63,245 bases of DNA from the NCBI GenBank assembly GCA_009731375.1, contig BJOX01000311.1, positions 73,498 to 136,742 of the forward strand. The letters are read 5' to 3'. The translations under genes and the position numbers were made by a program. This DNA is from Paulinella micropora. Taxonomy: Eukaryota > Cercozoa > Imbricatea > Euglyphida. The notes under the pieces were generated by a model. It had not been told where the DNA came from, did no database searches, and was given only the letters and a program-made list of their open reading frames with translations. Shown here piece after piece: positions 22,482-32,035 of this stretch (positions within the stretch are counted from its first letter, which is position 1; each line of letters starts with the position of its first letter).

Positions 22482-23562
22482 GTCCTGCTCCCTCCTGTCT
22501 TGCCTCTACTTCTCGCTTGGGTCGTGCAAGCTTATCGCTTGCACTTCAAGCATTTCCTCTTCATCTCTGGATGTCACTATACATGTGTCTGGTTTGTTCG
22601 TGTGATTATGAAATAGTTTACTGTAGTAAATCAAGTGTAAGTGCCCCCCCTTTTTTTTCCCCCAATAAATTTTATCGAGTGACGCAGAGACAGAGCAACG
22701 ATTGCATGGGAATGATGTCTTTCATTGCACTCTGCACTCTGCAACATCGACTGTGAAGAGATGTAATTGATGAATGTTTCCCAATCCAGCCCAACGGAGC
22801 CAACCCACCACGGTAGCATATGCAAAAGTTTTTCAATGCCATCTCTCCAGGGCGGGGTGCGACGGTGTGAAGTGTCGGTCGTGCAAAAAGATGGAACTAC
22901 ACATCGCGCGTTTGCCTATTTCCAGGTCTGATAAAAGAAACGAGGGTAGGGCAATCAGCAAGCGAACAGAATAACAACCAGATTGCTGTGTCTTCGAATT
23001 TTAAACACCTGCATAGTGCGTTGCAGGGCGCAGTGAGTTGGTGTTTATGTTACGGCGTGAAGATGCATATGGTGCGTGGCCGTTGTAGCAGAGCGAAGGG
23101 GTACCGGAGTCTGACTCGGCGAAGGCCACCGCGCTGGTGCTGCTAGCAGCCCAGCTAACTACAACACACAAAGCAAACCATCTTACTTGCCATCACTGCT
23201 GCACCGAGCATGCAACCAATCATTTCCAGATTATTTAAGCAAGCGCGTGCATGTGTGTGGCAGTGAGAGATCAGGGGCAGGTGTAACAGGGCAGGGCGCA
23301 TGGGTGTGGTGACGTTGCTGTGTGCAGATGGAGAACGCGCAGCATCTGGCAGGACTCAAAAGGGCAGGTGTCTTGGTATCAGCACATTACATTTCGCATA
23401 TACGCGTGTGTCCCCTTATATTAATGTAATTCTTTATACACACACACACAACTGAAGTCTTCTTGCCTCTCACTACGCGTCGCTCATCTCATATCGGCTC
23501 AACCGCAAATGCCGCTGCCAAGGTTTGGCTTGGTGTGTGCATACGTGTGTGTGCTGGTGCAG

Positions 23563-26396
23563 GGTATAGAGCGGCCCATCAAGATCACCGCGCGGGCCTT
23601 CATCGCGGGCGCCCCGCTACCCACCGGCGACAAGGTCCCGCCAGCACCAACCCAACCACCCTGCCTCCACTGGTGCACTGATGGTGAGTGTGCGTGAATG
23701 TGGCAACGATATAATAGGTCTATGCCATTTCATATGTGTTCACTTCATTGTTTGTATGTATGTAAATACATGTTTCTCGCCTCTGTATGCCGTGTGGTGT
23801 GCGCGTGTGGTATGGCAGGTTGTGCACCTCATCCGGCATGGGCAAGGTTTGCAGCTAGTGCCTGTATGTGAATTACACTCCTGCTCACTGCACATTCGCC
23901 CCGGTTGAGGCTGAGTAGTGCGACTCCTTCTTCCTGTTCAGATACAGTGGCTATGCAGCATGCGTGTAGTGGAGCTAAGTGTATATGTCTTGAGATTCTT
24001 AACGTATTCACAACGCTGTACAGTTTGTATGAGTGTGCGATTGTGTTCCCTTCCGCGTGCAGGCTTTCACAACCTGCTGGCGGACATCTACCGTGAGCAA
24101 GGCAAGACCTTCGACGCCACAGTCACCCGCCACCCTCATACCAACCATAATCCTTGACCCTCCACTCTCCTAAGCAGATTATCGATCGATGCATCAATTC
24201 ACTTCGAACCGGCCTATCCGTACACAGCATAAACCATCGCGCCAGCTCTTCCAAGCAAGTTGCACCAGACCCACACACACCAGAGTAGGCCCATGTGCGT
24301 TCTTGCAATGAATATTATGATTTAGAAGATAGCGTGAATGCATATACATTCTGTATATTTGCACTTAATTCCTGCACGCATACGCCTCAGCTTGCATTTG
24401 AAGTGGATGTACAAATTGATAAATAGAAATGCATGCATGTGACATATGTATCTATACGTATGTGTGTAAGTATATGTTGATGCGGATAGGTAGTGGATAC
24501 GTTTAATCCGTGCATATGTGCATGGATATGTGCGCCAACATATGAATAGGGTGATAAGCATGCCGAGAATCCCTACAAGCGTGCAGAAGTGTACGATTCT
24601 CCTCTGACTGCCATCGGTCGCGCTCAGGCGAAGGCTTTGCGTCCGCTGGCGCATAGGTTGGCACCTCACATCGATCTCCTGGTCCCTCTATCATTTACGC
24701 CATCTCTAGCGCTTCCCAAGAACTTCACGCTATGTTCGTGTCGTCATTATGAAAGCGATCATTGTCCCTTCGTGAATTTGCGCTTATGGCGAACTCTTGG
24801 GTGTTCTTGGCTGGCTTAGGTGACTTCGCCTCTTACCCGAGCAGTCCAGACTGCTCTGATCGCATTCGGCAGTGAACTAAAAGCGCGAGGTGAGACCAGC
24901 ACTCGGGAGAAGAGGGGAGGGTTCTCAGTCGGGGATAGGGTCCTTGGACTCAGATTTCAAGGCCATGACAGGGGAGTAAAGTTGCACAAAGGAGGGAGTA
25001 CAGATCTGAAGTGCGGAAGTGTCTCTTGAGAAAGCTCAACGATTCCTAGCATTGTTCAAGGGCGCACTCCAATATATATATCGCTATCGCAATCACACAG
25101 AAAAAGACAATTATAGGCAAATCGACGCTTTCGATGTGTGTACATCCTGCGCTGTATGCGGTGTGTCAGATGTACCGTTTATGGGACACCCTGCCGTCTC
25201 CGGTGACATTTCCACACTCTTTGCTACCGCAGACCTTCCCCTGGCACCGACATATCCTCTCTCTTGTATGTCGAGATGCTGGCACCAGCATTTCCTCACT
25301 CTTTGCTGAGAGTGTGTATGTCGACGTGCAGCCCATATGATTCCATATTGAACTACGCTTTTTCATCCTCTTCGTCCCCACATTTCTGCTCGTTTTCCTT
25401 CTAATGCCACACCTGTCCATCAGCAAGCTGTTGAAAACTTGCTCTTTGTTGGAACTAGAAACCAATGGATTGAACACTTGCGACAAGCGCCGTCCGCTCA
25501 GCGACCTGAAGGAGGACTTTGCAAACATCGACTGGTAAACTAGCAGATGGCTAGGAAGAAACAGGGAAGTAACCGGCTTGGCGAGACAAGTGATGCTGTA
25601 AAGCAAAATAATATGTTTTCCCCTGGAGCGGTGAATCGAATATGTGGCCACCAACCCTCTTACTCTCCGCACCCGATCTTACCTGCTCTGATTTTCTCTG
25701 TTTTTCTCCTTTTCCTTCATGTCATGCGCATCCTGCCCGTGGTTATGTATGTATGTATCTATGCATTTTCCGTATGTTGTCCTTGTACACATGTATGTAT
25801 GTATGCATGCATGCAGTATGTATGTATGTATGTATCTATGTATGTGCCGCGACCGTGTTGGCCGCTCTAATTGTCTTTCACCGTCAATCATCGAACCGCA
25901 ACGCCCCGTTCATATGGATTCCATGTGGTGTGTAAGGTCCTTGATAACCGAGGAGGAAGACAGCCGTTGGTCCCCGGATCAGAGAGAATCCCCGCGCTCA
26001 GGTTGTACGCTGTGCAGTGTCAGGCATACACGACAGCTCTGTCAGCTTTGCCCTACCGGAGCGATTTTGCTGCATAGCTTGCTGCTGGGCGGCACTTAAC
26101 GCTGCAGTGTGGAGTAGTTTTGCTACCTGTTTAGTGTCAGATCGGGGCTACGAGTTCTTGCTGTGGTTGCGATCCAGACCAGAGCAACAGGTCTGCTCTA
26201 ATCCCCTCGAATGCATCCCGAGTCAGCCAAACCTACCGAGTGTACTTCTCCGCCGCTTGGTCAGGTGGTTATCGCCACACATTCCGCCTGGCTCTTCACT
26301 CTCTTGAACACGGTGGTGGACTGCTCAGCCGAGCACAAGACGTGGTTTTTCACTGGCGAGCTTCGTTCAATGGTGTTAAGCTTCCATCACAGGTGA
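23563..26396 (+). CDS. Histidine phosphatase superfamily (phosphoglycerate-mutase-like) protein, multi-exon host gene
   Basis: Exons inferred from splice sites and continuous phase: 23563-23634, 23819-23846, 24063-24121, 24550-24681, 24820-24889, 25458-25533, 25937-26001, 26141-26190 and 26265-26396 (TGA). One short exon between 24889 and 25458 was not found. Joined, they give the family landmarks in order: VVHLIRHGQGFHN (catalytic RHG), DSPLTAIGRAQAKAL, SPLTRAVQTAL (second Arg), TCDKRRPLSDLKEDF, DWSLITEEEDSRWSPD, ATHSAWL (late catalytic His) and GELRSMVLSF. This arrangement, with the CDKRR segment, is that of the plant and fungal cytosolic phosphoglycerate-mutase-like proteins. The substrate is unknown. 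Introns are GT-AG, roughly 65 to 430 bp, and microsatellite-rich. The RHG motif lies on a 28-nt exon. This is the clearest cellular gene in the window. Confidence 0.85.
25741..25846. repeat. GTAT/CATG-rich simple repeat in an intron
   Basis: Irregular (TATG)n units, within the intron between 25533 and 25937. Confidence 0.85.
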
Positions 26397-26704
26397 AGAA
26401 CTTGTCGTGCAAGCCGTGGGAAACAGTGTCAGAATTATATCATACTTTAACTCACTAATACACCTCTGACGTCCTTGTGTGATTCTTTTCTAGACCTTTT
26501 CGCATCTGTGACTGCTATTGGTAATATATTTCCTCTCTTGAAGACTAATTAGGCTGCAAGCGCCCAAGAATTATGATAAGCGTTGTCATGTGGACTCACC
26601 TACTCGTCCTCTTACATGTATTCCATTATGGTCAAGTCAACATAACAGTTGTCTTCATGGCATCAATTTTACCAGCGGAGTAAATAAATCAAGCAAAAGA
26701 GAAC

Positions 26705-26707
<3 letters not shown>

Positions 26708-26743
<36 letters not shown>

Positions 26744-26998
26744 GAAGAAGAAGAAGAAGAAGATGAAGAAGAAGGAAAAGCAGCAGCAGCAGAAGAAGAA
26801 GAAGGAGGAGGAGGAGGAAGAAGGAAGAGGAAGGAAGAAGAAGGAAGAAGAAGGAAGAAGAAGAAGAAAGAAGAAGGAAGAAGAAGGAAGAAGAAGGAAG
26901 AAGAAGGAAGAAGACGGAAGAAGACGGAAAAAGGAAGAAGAAGGAAGGAGGAAGAAGGAAGGAGGAAGGAGGAGGAAGGAGGAAGAAGAAAAAGAAAG
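26708..26998. repeat. Compound AAT / GAA / GGAAGAA microsatellite
   Basis: (AAT)n at 26708-26742, then (GAA)n, then degenerate AAGAAGGAAG units to 26998. Long Lys/Glu or Ser/Phe frames across it are period artefacts. Confidence 0.95.
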
Positions 26999-27169
26999 TA
27001 GTTAAGGGTGCTACTTTAAGACACTTTTTCAATACACCATACTGACAAAGCAAAAACGGCTCTATCTCTCTTAGTATTCAACGGATAGAAATAGATATTT
27101 TAAACTGCTAAATTATAGTTTTAACGACTATATTTATTTCAGGTTAAATACAAAACAGACATATATAAC

Positions 27170-27530
27170 ATGACACGTTTTAGAGTTTCAAAAGGATGTA
27201 TTATAATAAGGAATAATGAGAAAAGACTAATGGTAAAAATTAAATGGGGAGAAGGAGGAAAAGTTATGTGTAAGAGTTTCTGTATCGGGAAAGATAAATC
27301 AAAAGAACAAGCATTGGAAGAAGCAAAGAAATACCACGAGGAAAAGATAATTCTAAAGTATGAGGAATAGAAAAGAAATTACGATATTGAAACTAAGGCA
27401 GTTAGACAGGAGGGATGTAGAGAATGCAATCATAAAAATTTTAAATGTGGGTGCGGTGCAGAAATTAATATTGGAAACAGTCTGAGACATATGAAGTGTA
27501 AGAAACATATTTCCTTCCGAACATGTTGAA
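27170..27530 (+). CDS. Small AP2-like DNA-binding domain plus zinc finger, split by one in-frame TAG
   Basis: 66 codons (27170-27370) resemble an AP2/ERF-type beta-sheet plus helix: RLMVKIKWGEGGKVMCKSF, then the helix QALEEAKKYHEEK. After the TAG at 27368-27370 the same frame stays open to a TGA near 27530 and encodes CRECNHKNFKCGCGAEINIG followed by a LRHMKCKKH zinc-finger segment of the kind common in giant-virus proteins. The two halves may be one damaged gene. It is AT-rich like the polinton-like region downstream, and probably viral or mobile in origin. Confidence 0.5.
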
Positions 27531-27719
27531 TTTCATGTTAAAGATTAATACATATGTATTATATAGGGACACATTATATATAATATAAAATATATAATAA
27601 TCTGTCAGGACTAACCCGTACGTAAAGGCTACTTGATATTTTTAATTTCATAAGATTTTATTTCTGCTGATATAGAAACGTAGCTCTACGCATATTGTAT
27701 TAAGACCGGCGGTCTCACT
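27531..27719. other. AT-rich non-coding spacer
   Basis: Nothing recognised. Confidence 0.4.
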
Positions 27720-27739
27720 CTTACGAGCTCAAAGGAAAA

Positions 27740-28010
27740 AGGGAATTTAATAAAAAGATTGAACATTGACAACTTGTTCAGTACTAACCTTCACTTCTAA
27801 AGTAGAAAGTGAAGCCAGGAATGAACACAAACAACAAGCAAAAAGGAAACCACAGTTAAAAACTGAGTGTCTCTATGACCGGGTCATCTGACACGATGCG
27901 TTACGTCCGTAACCTGTACAAAGGCGAAAACATACCATAAACGAAAACACGTAAGTCCAATTCCCTTATTTAGCCATAAATTCCCTGTCACGGGAAAAAC
28001 TGTAAAATTT
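27740..28010 (-). mobile_element. LTR fragment, inverted copy of 14690-15010
   Basis: Its reverse complement matches 14690-15010 over several blocks, for example GTTACGGACGTAACGCATCG and ATGACCCGGTCATAG, with small indels. It is a remnant of the same LTR family in the opposite orientation, with no internal region attached. Confidence 0.8.
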
Positions 28011-28556
28011 CACTGAATTTTCATGAAAATGTTTGACCACTATTATTACTTAGGACGTTCAAGTTCTATTTTTTATGTTAAATTTAAGATTAAGGGTCAG
28101 ATTAAGAATTAGCATGCAAAATAAGGATTAGTTACAGTTTAAAATTCGAATTTCAAATTTTTTAAAATTTAAATAATTTAAATCTGAATCCAGGGAATTT
28201 TGAAACTTAATATTAATAGTCTGTGAAATTTAAGTCACTAGCCTGTCCTCGTGATTTTAGCTAGCTTGTATTAATATTATCATACTAATAATATCAAGTT
28301 AACTTAAACTTCAATCTCAGGGCTTTCGCGTGGCGAGTTCCTGAATCCGACTATTGAGACTAATTAAATTATTCCGACACTTTATTAATAATATTATCAA
28401 TTCAAACATTGAAATGCTGAAATAAATCTATCTATTTATGAAAAACTTAGTTAATACAGTAAATAAGTTCGCAATGAAGTTGACAACCCAAACTAGTCTA
28501 TATTTTCCAATCCGACGCGACAGCGCACAGGTTGCAAGTGAATTATCGTTCAAGTA
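28011..28556. other. AT-rich non-coding spacer
   Basis: AT-rich and punctuated by ATTAAT motifs. No gene recognised. Confidence 0.4.
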
Positions 28557-29570
28557 TCATTCCGACTCAGATTCCTCCTCCAGCATATCCGACTCAGATT
28601 CCTCCTCCAGCTTATGAAGAAGGTCGCTGGCATCCTGTGGCTTCAAGAGGTTGTTGCCGTTGCCATCAACTTGAACTTGTAGGTCAAACGAATCCACCAA
28701 CACTTCGAATGCGTCGACTTGTATTTCGAACGGTTCGTACCGAGGATCAGTAGCGCCTTCTTCTCCCAGAAGCTCTAGCGGAAGATTGGCCCCGTTGCGT
28801 CGACCTCGATATTGGCGTCTCAAGGCATAAGATGGTGCGAACGATCTTTTAACGAATTCTTCATTGGTCATGGACTTTGGCACAGGTTGCAAGTCTGTTA
28901 TTCCATAGATGTGGACGACGATCTTGGATCTAGTTGCCACTTGTTTTGGATCAGAGTGAACTAAAACTTCCACCGTCTTGCCCAGGTATGCTGGCAGCGT
29001 CCAGTTAGGATATGCAGACATATTCAAAGCTAACATGAAGCCAAGCACTGGCATGTCCCTCTCTTGCAAGAAGAAGTTGGTGTGCTTTAGCTTTGTTGGG
29101 TTCTCAATCAAATTCCTCAACATGAGGTGTTCATTGAAAGGAAAGAAGGGGCCAGGTGCAATCGCGGGTCGACTATAGCTATCCTCTGAATCATGATCAA
29201 GTTGAGGTTCCTTCTTGACCACCACCACTGCTGCCGGTCGAGAATCCGTGTGGTCTGTCTCCTTCTTGATGAGAGCGTGCGTTTGTTGAGTTACAGTTGC
29301 TGTTTCAGAATCTCCCTTTTCCATCTTGCTGGAACGCGACTGAGTCTCCTTTTTGATGACAGCCACCGGCTGAGTCTCCTTCTTTTCTTTCTTGATATTG
29401 CCAGAGCGCGATGCAAGGACGTGATAACGTTCTTCATTCTCATCCTCTGAGAATCCCCAAGTACACTGGCTGTCGGAGTCCGAATCCACCCAGATCACCG
29501 TGCGCTTCTTGACTTGGTCCACGGCTGAAGTCGTGGGAGTCTTGGATGGTGCTGCTGGCTGCTGCATCAT
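28557..29570 (-). CDS. Unknown 337-residue protein with SUMO-site and SUMO-interacting-like motifs
   Basis: Not recognised as a family. Seen: near the N-terminus a hydrophobic patch followed by an acidic/Ser run (TVIWVDSDSDSQ), the shape of a SUMO-interacting motif. Four psi-K-x-E sites follow (IKKEKKE, VIKKETQ, ALIKKETD, VVKKEPQ), the SUMO-attachment consensus. A folded-looking middle region comes next (MPVLGFMLALNMSAYPNW; VEVLVHSDPKQVATR), then an acidic Ser/Glu tail with two repeats of EEESES. It starts with ATG ATG 6 bp after the TAA of the upstream ORF and is in the same frame with it, so the two may once have been one 541-codon gene. Confidence 0.55.
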   Translation of the reverse strand: MMQQPAAPSKTPTTSAVDQVKKRTVIWVDSDSDSQCTWGFSEDENEERYHVLASRSGNIKKEKKETQPVAVIKKETQSRSSKMEKGDSETATVTQQTHALIKKETDHTDSRPAAVVVVKKEPQLDHDSEDSYSRPAIAPGPFFPFNEHLMLRNLIENPTKLKHTNFFLQERDMPVLGFMLALNMSAYPNWTLPAYLGKTVEVLVHSDPKQVATRSKIVVHIYGITDLQPVPKSMTNEEFVKRSFAPSYALRRQYRGRRNGANLPLELLGEEGATDPRYEPFEIQVDAFEVLVDSFDLQVQVDGNGNNLLKPQDASDLLHKLEEESESDMLEEESESE

Positions 29571-29576
29571 AGCTTT

Positions 29577-30182
29577 TTACTTCTTGGTGGGCGTCTGCAG
29601 ATCGCAATCATCACTTGCTTGGTTGGTGAGCATAGTGTAGGCAGCCAATGGTTGTAGCAAGTCCGGTACGTCTGGGTGGTCCAGGTGCTGCTTGCGACGT
29701 TTGCCAAGTTGCGAAATAGATCGTGCTCGGTTGGGCGATAACTTGGGTGATAACATCAGATCCTCATAAAGGCTCTGGTAGCTCTTGTCGACTGTTGCCT
29801 CTTGGTTGGGAGCTCTGAACTTGTCTACCAATGTTTGTAGCTCGAGTCCTTCCAGTTTGAAGCGTTGGTGCCCTTGTTGATCAAGCTCTGCCCGTCTGGC
29901 CTTCGCGGCTGAAGTGAACAACTCTCTCCCTTCCTTGTCGTTGACGACGAGTTTGGAGTGGTCGCCGCGCCAGGCAGACTCAACGTTCTCTTCTCCCACC
30001 TTGAGATGTAAAAACTGTTGCACTTTCTCCTTCATGGCGGCACTGTAGCGTACAGGATCAGCACGGGACAAGCTTTCGCGTTTCTTGCTCTCCCTTTCTT
30101 CCTCCTTTTCCAGTTGTAGCTTGTCCACGAAGACAACCCAGTGGTCTTGAAACAGGTTGCAATCGTTCTCAACCTTCGCCAT
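29577..30182 (-). CDS. Unknown 201-residue protein upstream of the SUMO-motif ORF
   Basis: ATG at 30182, TAA at 29577-29579. It is charged and helical, with no recognised domain (NLFQDHWVVFVDKLQLEKEE near the N-terminus; RARSISQLGKRRKQH near the C-terminus). The stop is followed in frame by AAA GCT ATG ATG of the next ORF, so it is either the first half of a gene interrupted by one stop or the first cistron of a pair. Confidence 0.5.
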   Translation of the reverse strand: MAKVENDCNLFQDHWVVFVDKLQLEKEEERESKKRESLSRADPVRYSAAMKEKVQQFLHLKVGEENVESAWRGDHSKLVVNDKEGRELFTSAAKARRAELDQQGHQRFKLEGLELQTLVDKFRAPNQEATVDKSYQSLYEDLMLSPKLSPNRARSISQLGKRRKQHLDHPDVPDLLQPLAAYTMLTNQASDDCDLQTPTKK

Positions 30183-30605
30183 GCGGTGTACACGTTCCCA
30201 CTAGCAGTAGTATAATATCGTTTTTTTAATACCATTTTTTCGCACCCTCAAAATGGCTATTTAAAAAACGATTTGCTCTCCTATTGATAGTTTGAACTTT
30301 CAATACGAAGCAACAAAACAGCAAAATAAAAAAACGAAAATTTTGATGAATACGAAAAAGAAAAACAAAGAAATCTCTCTTGCTCTTAATCTCGCTTTTA
30401 AATAAAAATAAAAATCAAGCAAAAAATTTTTCCGCTTTACTTTTACTTTTAAATAAAAGCAAAAAAGTTAAAAACAATTTTTTAAGGTTAAAAACACAAA
30501 TCAATACAAGAGAACAAAACACCCTAAAGAGCCCCACCGCACGAGCGCAAAGGAAAACCCTTATTTTAATAAACAAAGTCAAATTTAGAATAAATTTGAC
30601 TTACT
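30183..30605. other. AT-rich spacer
   Basis: A-rich on the plus strand with repeated CTTTTAAATAAAA units (30398-30460). No gene recognised. Confidence 0.45.
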
Positions 30606-31078
30606 TTACATCTCAAGTGGGACAACCCAATTGATAGAACCTTCATCACCGCCAACCTTCTTGGTCAAGGCTGACAGCGAAGGAAAGATGAGAATTTCCT
30701 CCTCCTTACCAAGAGAAGCCAGAAAGAAATTTTTCTTCCTTGGGTTTTTCATGGTTTCATCTCTCTCAACCCACGCGAACGAATAATTTTCAGTTCTCTG
30801 CACGGGGTTGCGAACGAAATATTTTCGCTCAGAGTGAAAAGAAGTTATATTTTCCTTTCCTAGCCTAGCGAATTCCTTTGGAGCCCTAACTAGTTTGGGG
30901 TTTTTCATCTCAGCAGGGGCTTCAGGTTCGAGCTCACCCCACGGCTTCCAAAAACCTACACACCACATTCATCAATTTATCTGATTTCAAACATGTTTAA
31001 GATTGAGGACTTACCCACAGGGGCAGGAGCGATGTTCATTTCGCCAACTCCTTCAACCAATTCTTCAGGCTCTCCCAT
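30606..31078 (-). CDS. Unknown small protein, two exons with a 59-nt intron
   Basis: Exon 1 is 31078-31015 (ATG GGA GAG CCT). The intron is 31014-30956, starting GTAAGTCC and ending GTGTAG. Exon 2 is 30955-30606. The phase-1 junction restores a continuous frame of about 137 residues, ending SINWVVPLEM. It contains PVQRTENYSFAWVERDE and several Lys-Asn-Pro segments. No family recognised. The short canonical intron shows it is, or was, transcribed in a spliceosomal host nucleus. Confidence 0.55.
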
Positions 31079-31419
31079 ATTCTATTACACACACCAAAAA
31101 GCATGTGTAATAGAAATTTCTCTGAATGAGAGTGGGGTTTGAACCCCTTGGTTTTTAAGAAAACCATTTATTACAAAGTCTTTTTTAATCCGAGTTGCTA
31201 TCCGCACTCTCGGTTCTGAAGACTCTGTGCATATTCCTATTATGTTCACGTTTAATATTTCTATTAATGCTATCATTCACGTATTCGTTAATACCATCAC
31301 TAGAGTATTTGTTAAACGAAGAATTAAACGATAAATGTTCTTGTTCAATACCAGCGAGAATTCTATTTATGACAATAGCGGAAAGTTGGCCACAATTGTC
31401 ATTTTTCCACTTATAGAAA

Positions 31420-31812
31420 TTATCGCGTTCTTTGTTTATTTTTTTCCAATTTCTTTTGTCTCATTCTAAAAAGTCTATCTGCCTCTACTTCATTATTTTC
31501 AATACTCAATCGTTGCAACATCTCATTAACCGCCTCTAGTTTTATTATGTCTGGTTGTTTCTTTTCAACGAGACGAGCGATTTCTTTGTCTATTTTAGGA
31601 ATTCTTTCTTCGCATATTATTTTATCCTTATTTAGTCTATCCTTACTTGTTCTACGAATTTCATATTCCTCAAACCAATCTGATTTAGTTTTGGTTCTGC
31701 TCGGAATTAAGTCCATTTTTTTTGCGACACTGCGACAAAAAAGCGAAATTCTGTCGCAACCTCTGCGACACTGCGACACCGCGGTGTCTTGGTGTCGCAA
31801 AGACATATTCAC
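31420..31812 (-). CDS. Unknown coiled-coil protein at the edge of the polinton-like element
   Basis: The likely start is the internal ATG giving MDLIPSRTKTKSDWFEEYE, because the upstream codons overlap GCGACA repeats. The remainder is a Lys/Glu/Arg-rich heptad-like helix (RIPKIDKEIARLVEKKQPD). No family recognised. Confidence 0.4.
   Translation of the reverse strand: MNMSLRHQDTAVSQCRRGCDRISLFCRSVAKKMDLIPSRTKTKSDWFEEYEIRRTSKDRLNKDKIICEERIPKIDKEIARLVEKKQPDIIKLEAVNEMLQRLSIENNEVEADRLFRMRQKKLEKNKQRTR
31726..31803. repeat. GCGACA / TGTCGC iterons with inverted repeat
   Basis: TGCGACAC occurs in direct pairs near 31727-31740 and 31771-31786. TGTCGC occurs in the opposite sense near 31761 and 31792. 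TGCGACACC and GGTGTCGCA around 31778-31799 form a palindrome. It could be a subterminal binding site of the mobile element or a control region for the flanking ORF. Confidence 0.6.
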
Positions 31813-31847
31813 GGAAATAGAATTTTCTAGAATTTTCTTTAAAAAAA

Positions 31848-31857
31848 NNNNNNNNNN
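31848..31857. other. Scaffold gap
   Basis: Ten Ns. Confidence 0.95.
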
Positions 31858-31920
31858 CTATTTTTGTCCATTTTTTTCTAAATACTTCAAATACTTTTAC
31901 ATTGCGAATTTTGTGGAAAA

Positions 31921-31995
31921 GAAGCGGGGATTACAGTGGTATAGGAGATGCTTTCCAACTTTGAAGACGACGGTTCGAGTCTGTAATACCGCTTC
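31921..31995 (+). tRNA. tRNA-like sequence (possibly decayed)
   Basis: About 75 nt with paired ends (GAAGCGG / CCGCTTC), a strong B-box-like GGTTCGAGTCT, an A-box-like ATTACAGTGGTATAGG and a possible 7-nt anticodon loop CAACTTT. Position 33 would be A instead of T, and the acceptor and T stems cannot both be fully paired, so it is a degenerate tRNA or tRNA-derived element. It lies 40 bp from the 3' end of the integrase gene. Confidence 0.35.
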
Positions 31996-32035
31996 TTTCT
32001 TTTTTTTGCATTATTTTAATTAAAAATAATTCAAC

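Noticed and set aside
25019-25340. VPFMGHPAVSG segment as the missing phosphatase exon
   Set aside because: It superficially recalls the family block after the second Arg, but the following residues and splice phases do not fit.
26763-27005. Lys/Glu-rich 80-codon ORF
   Set aside because: Microsatellite artefact.
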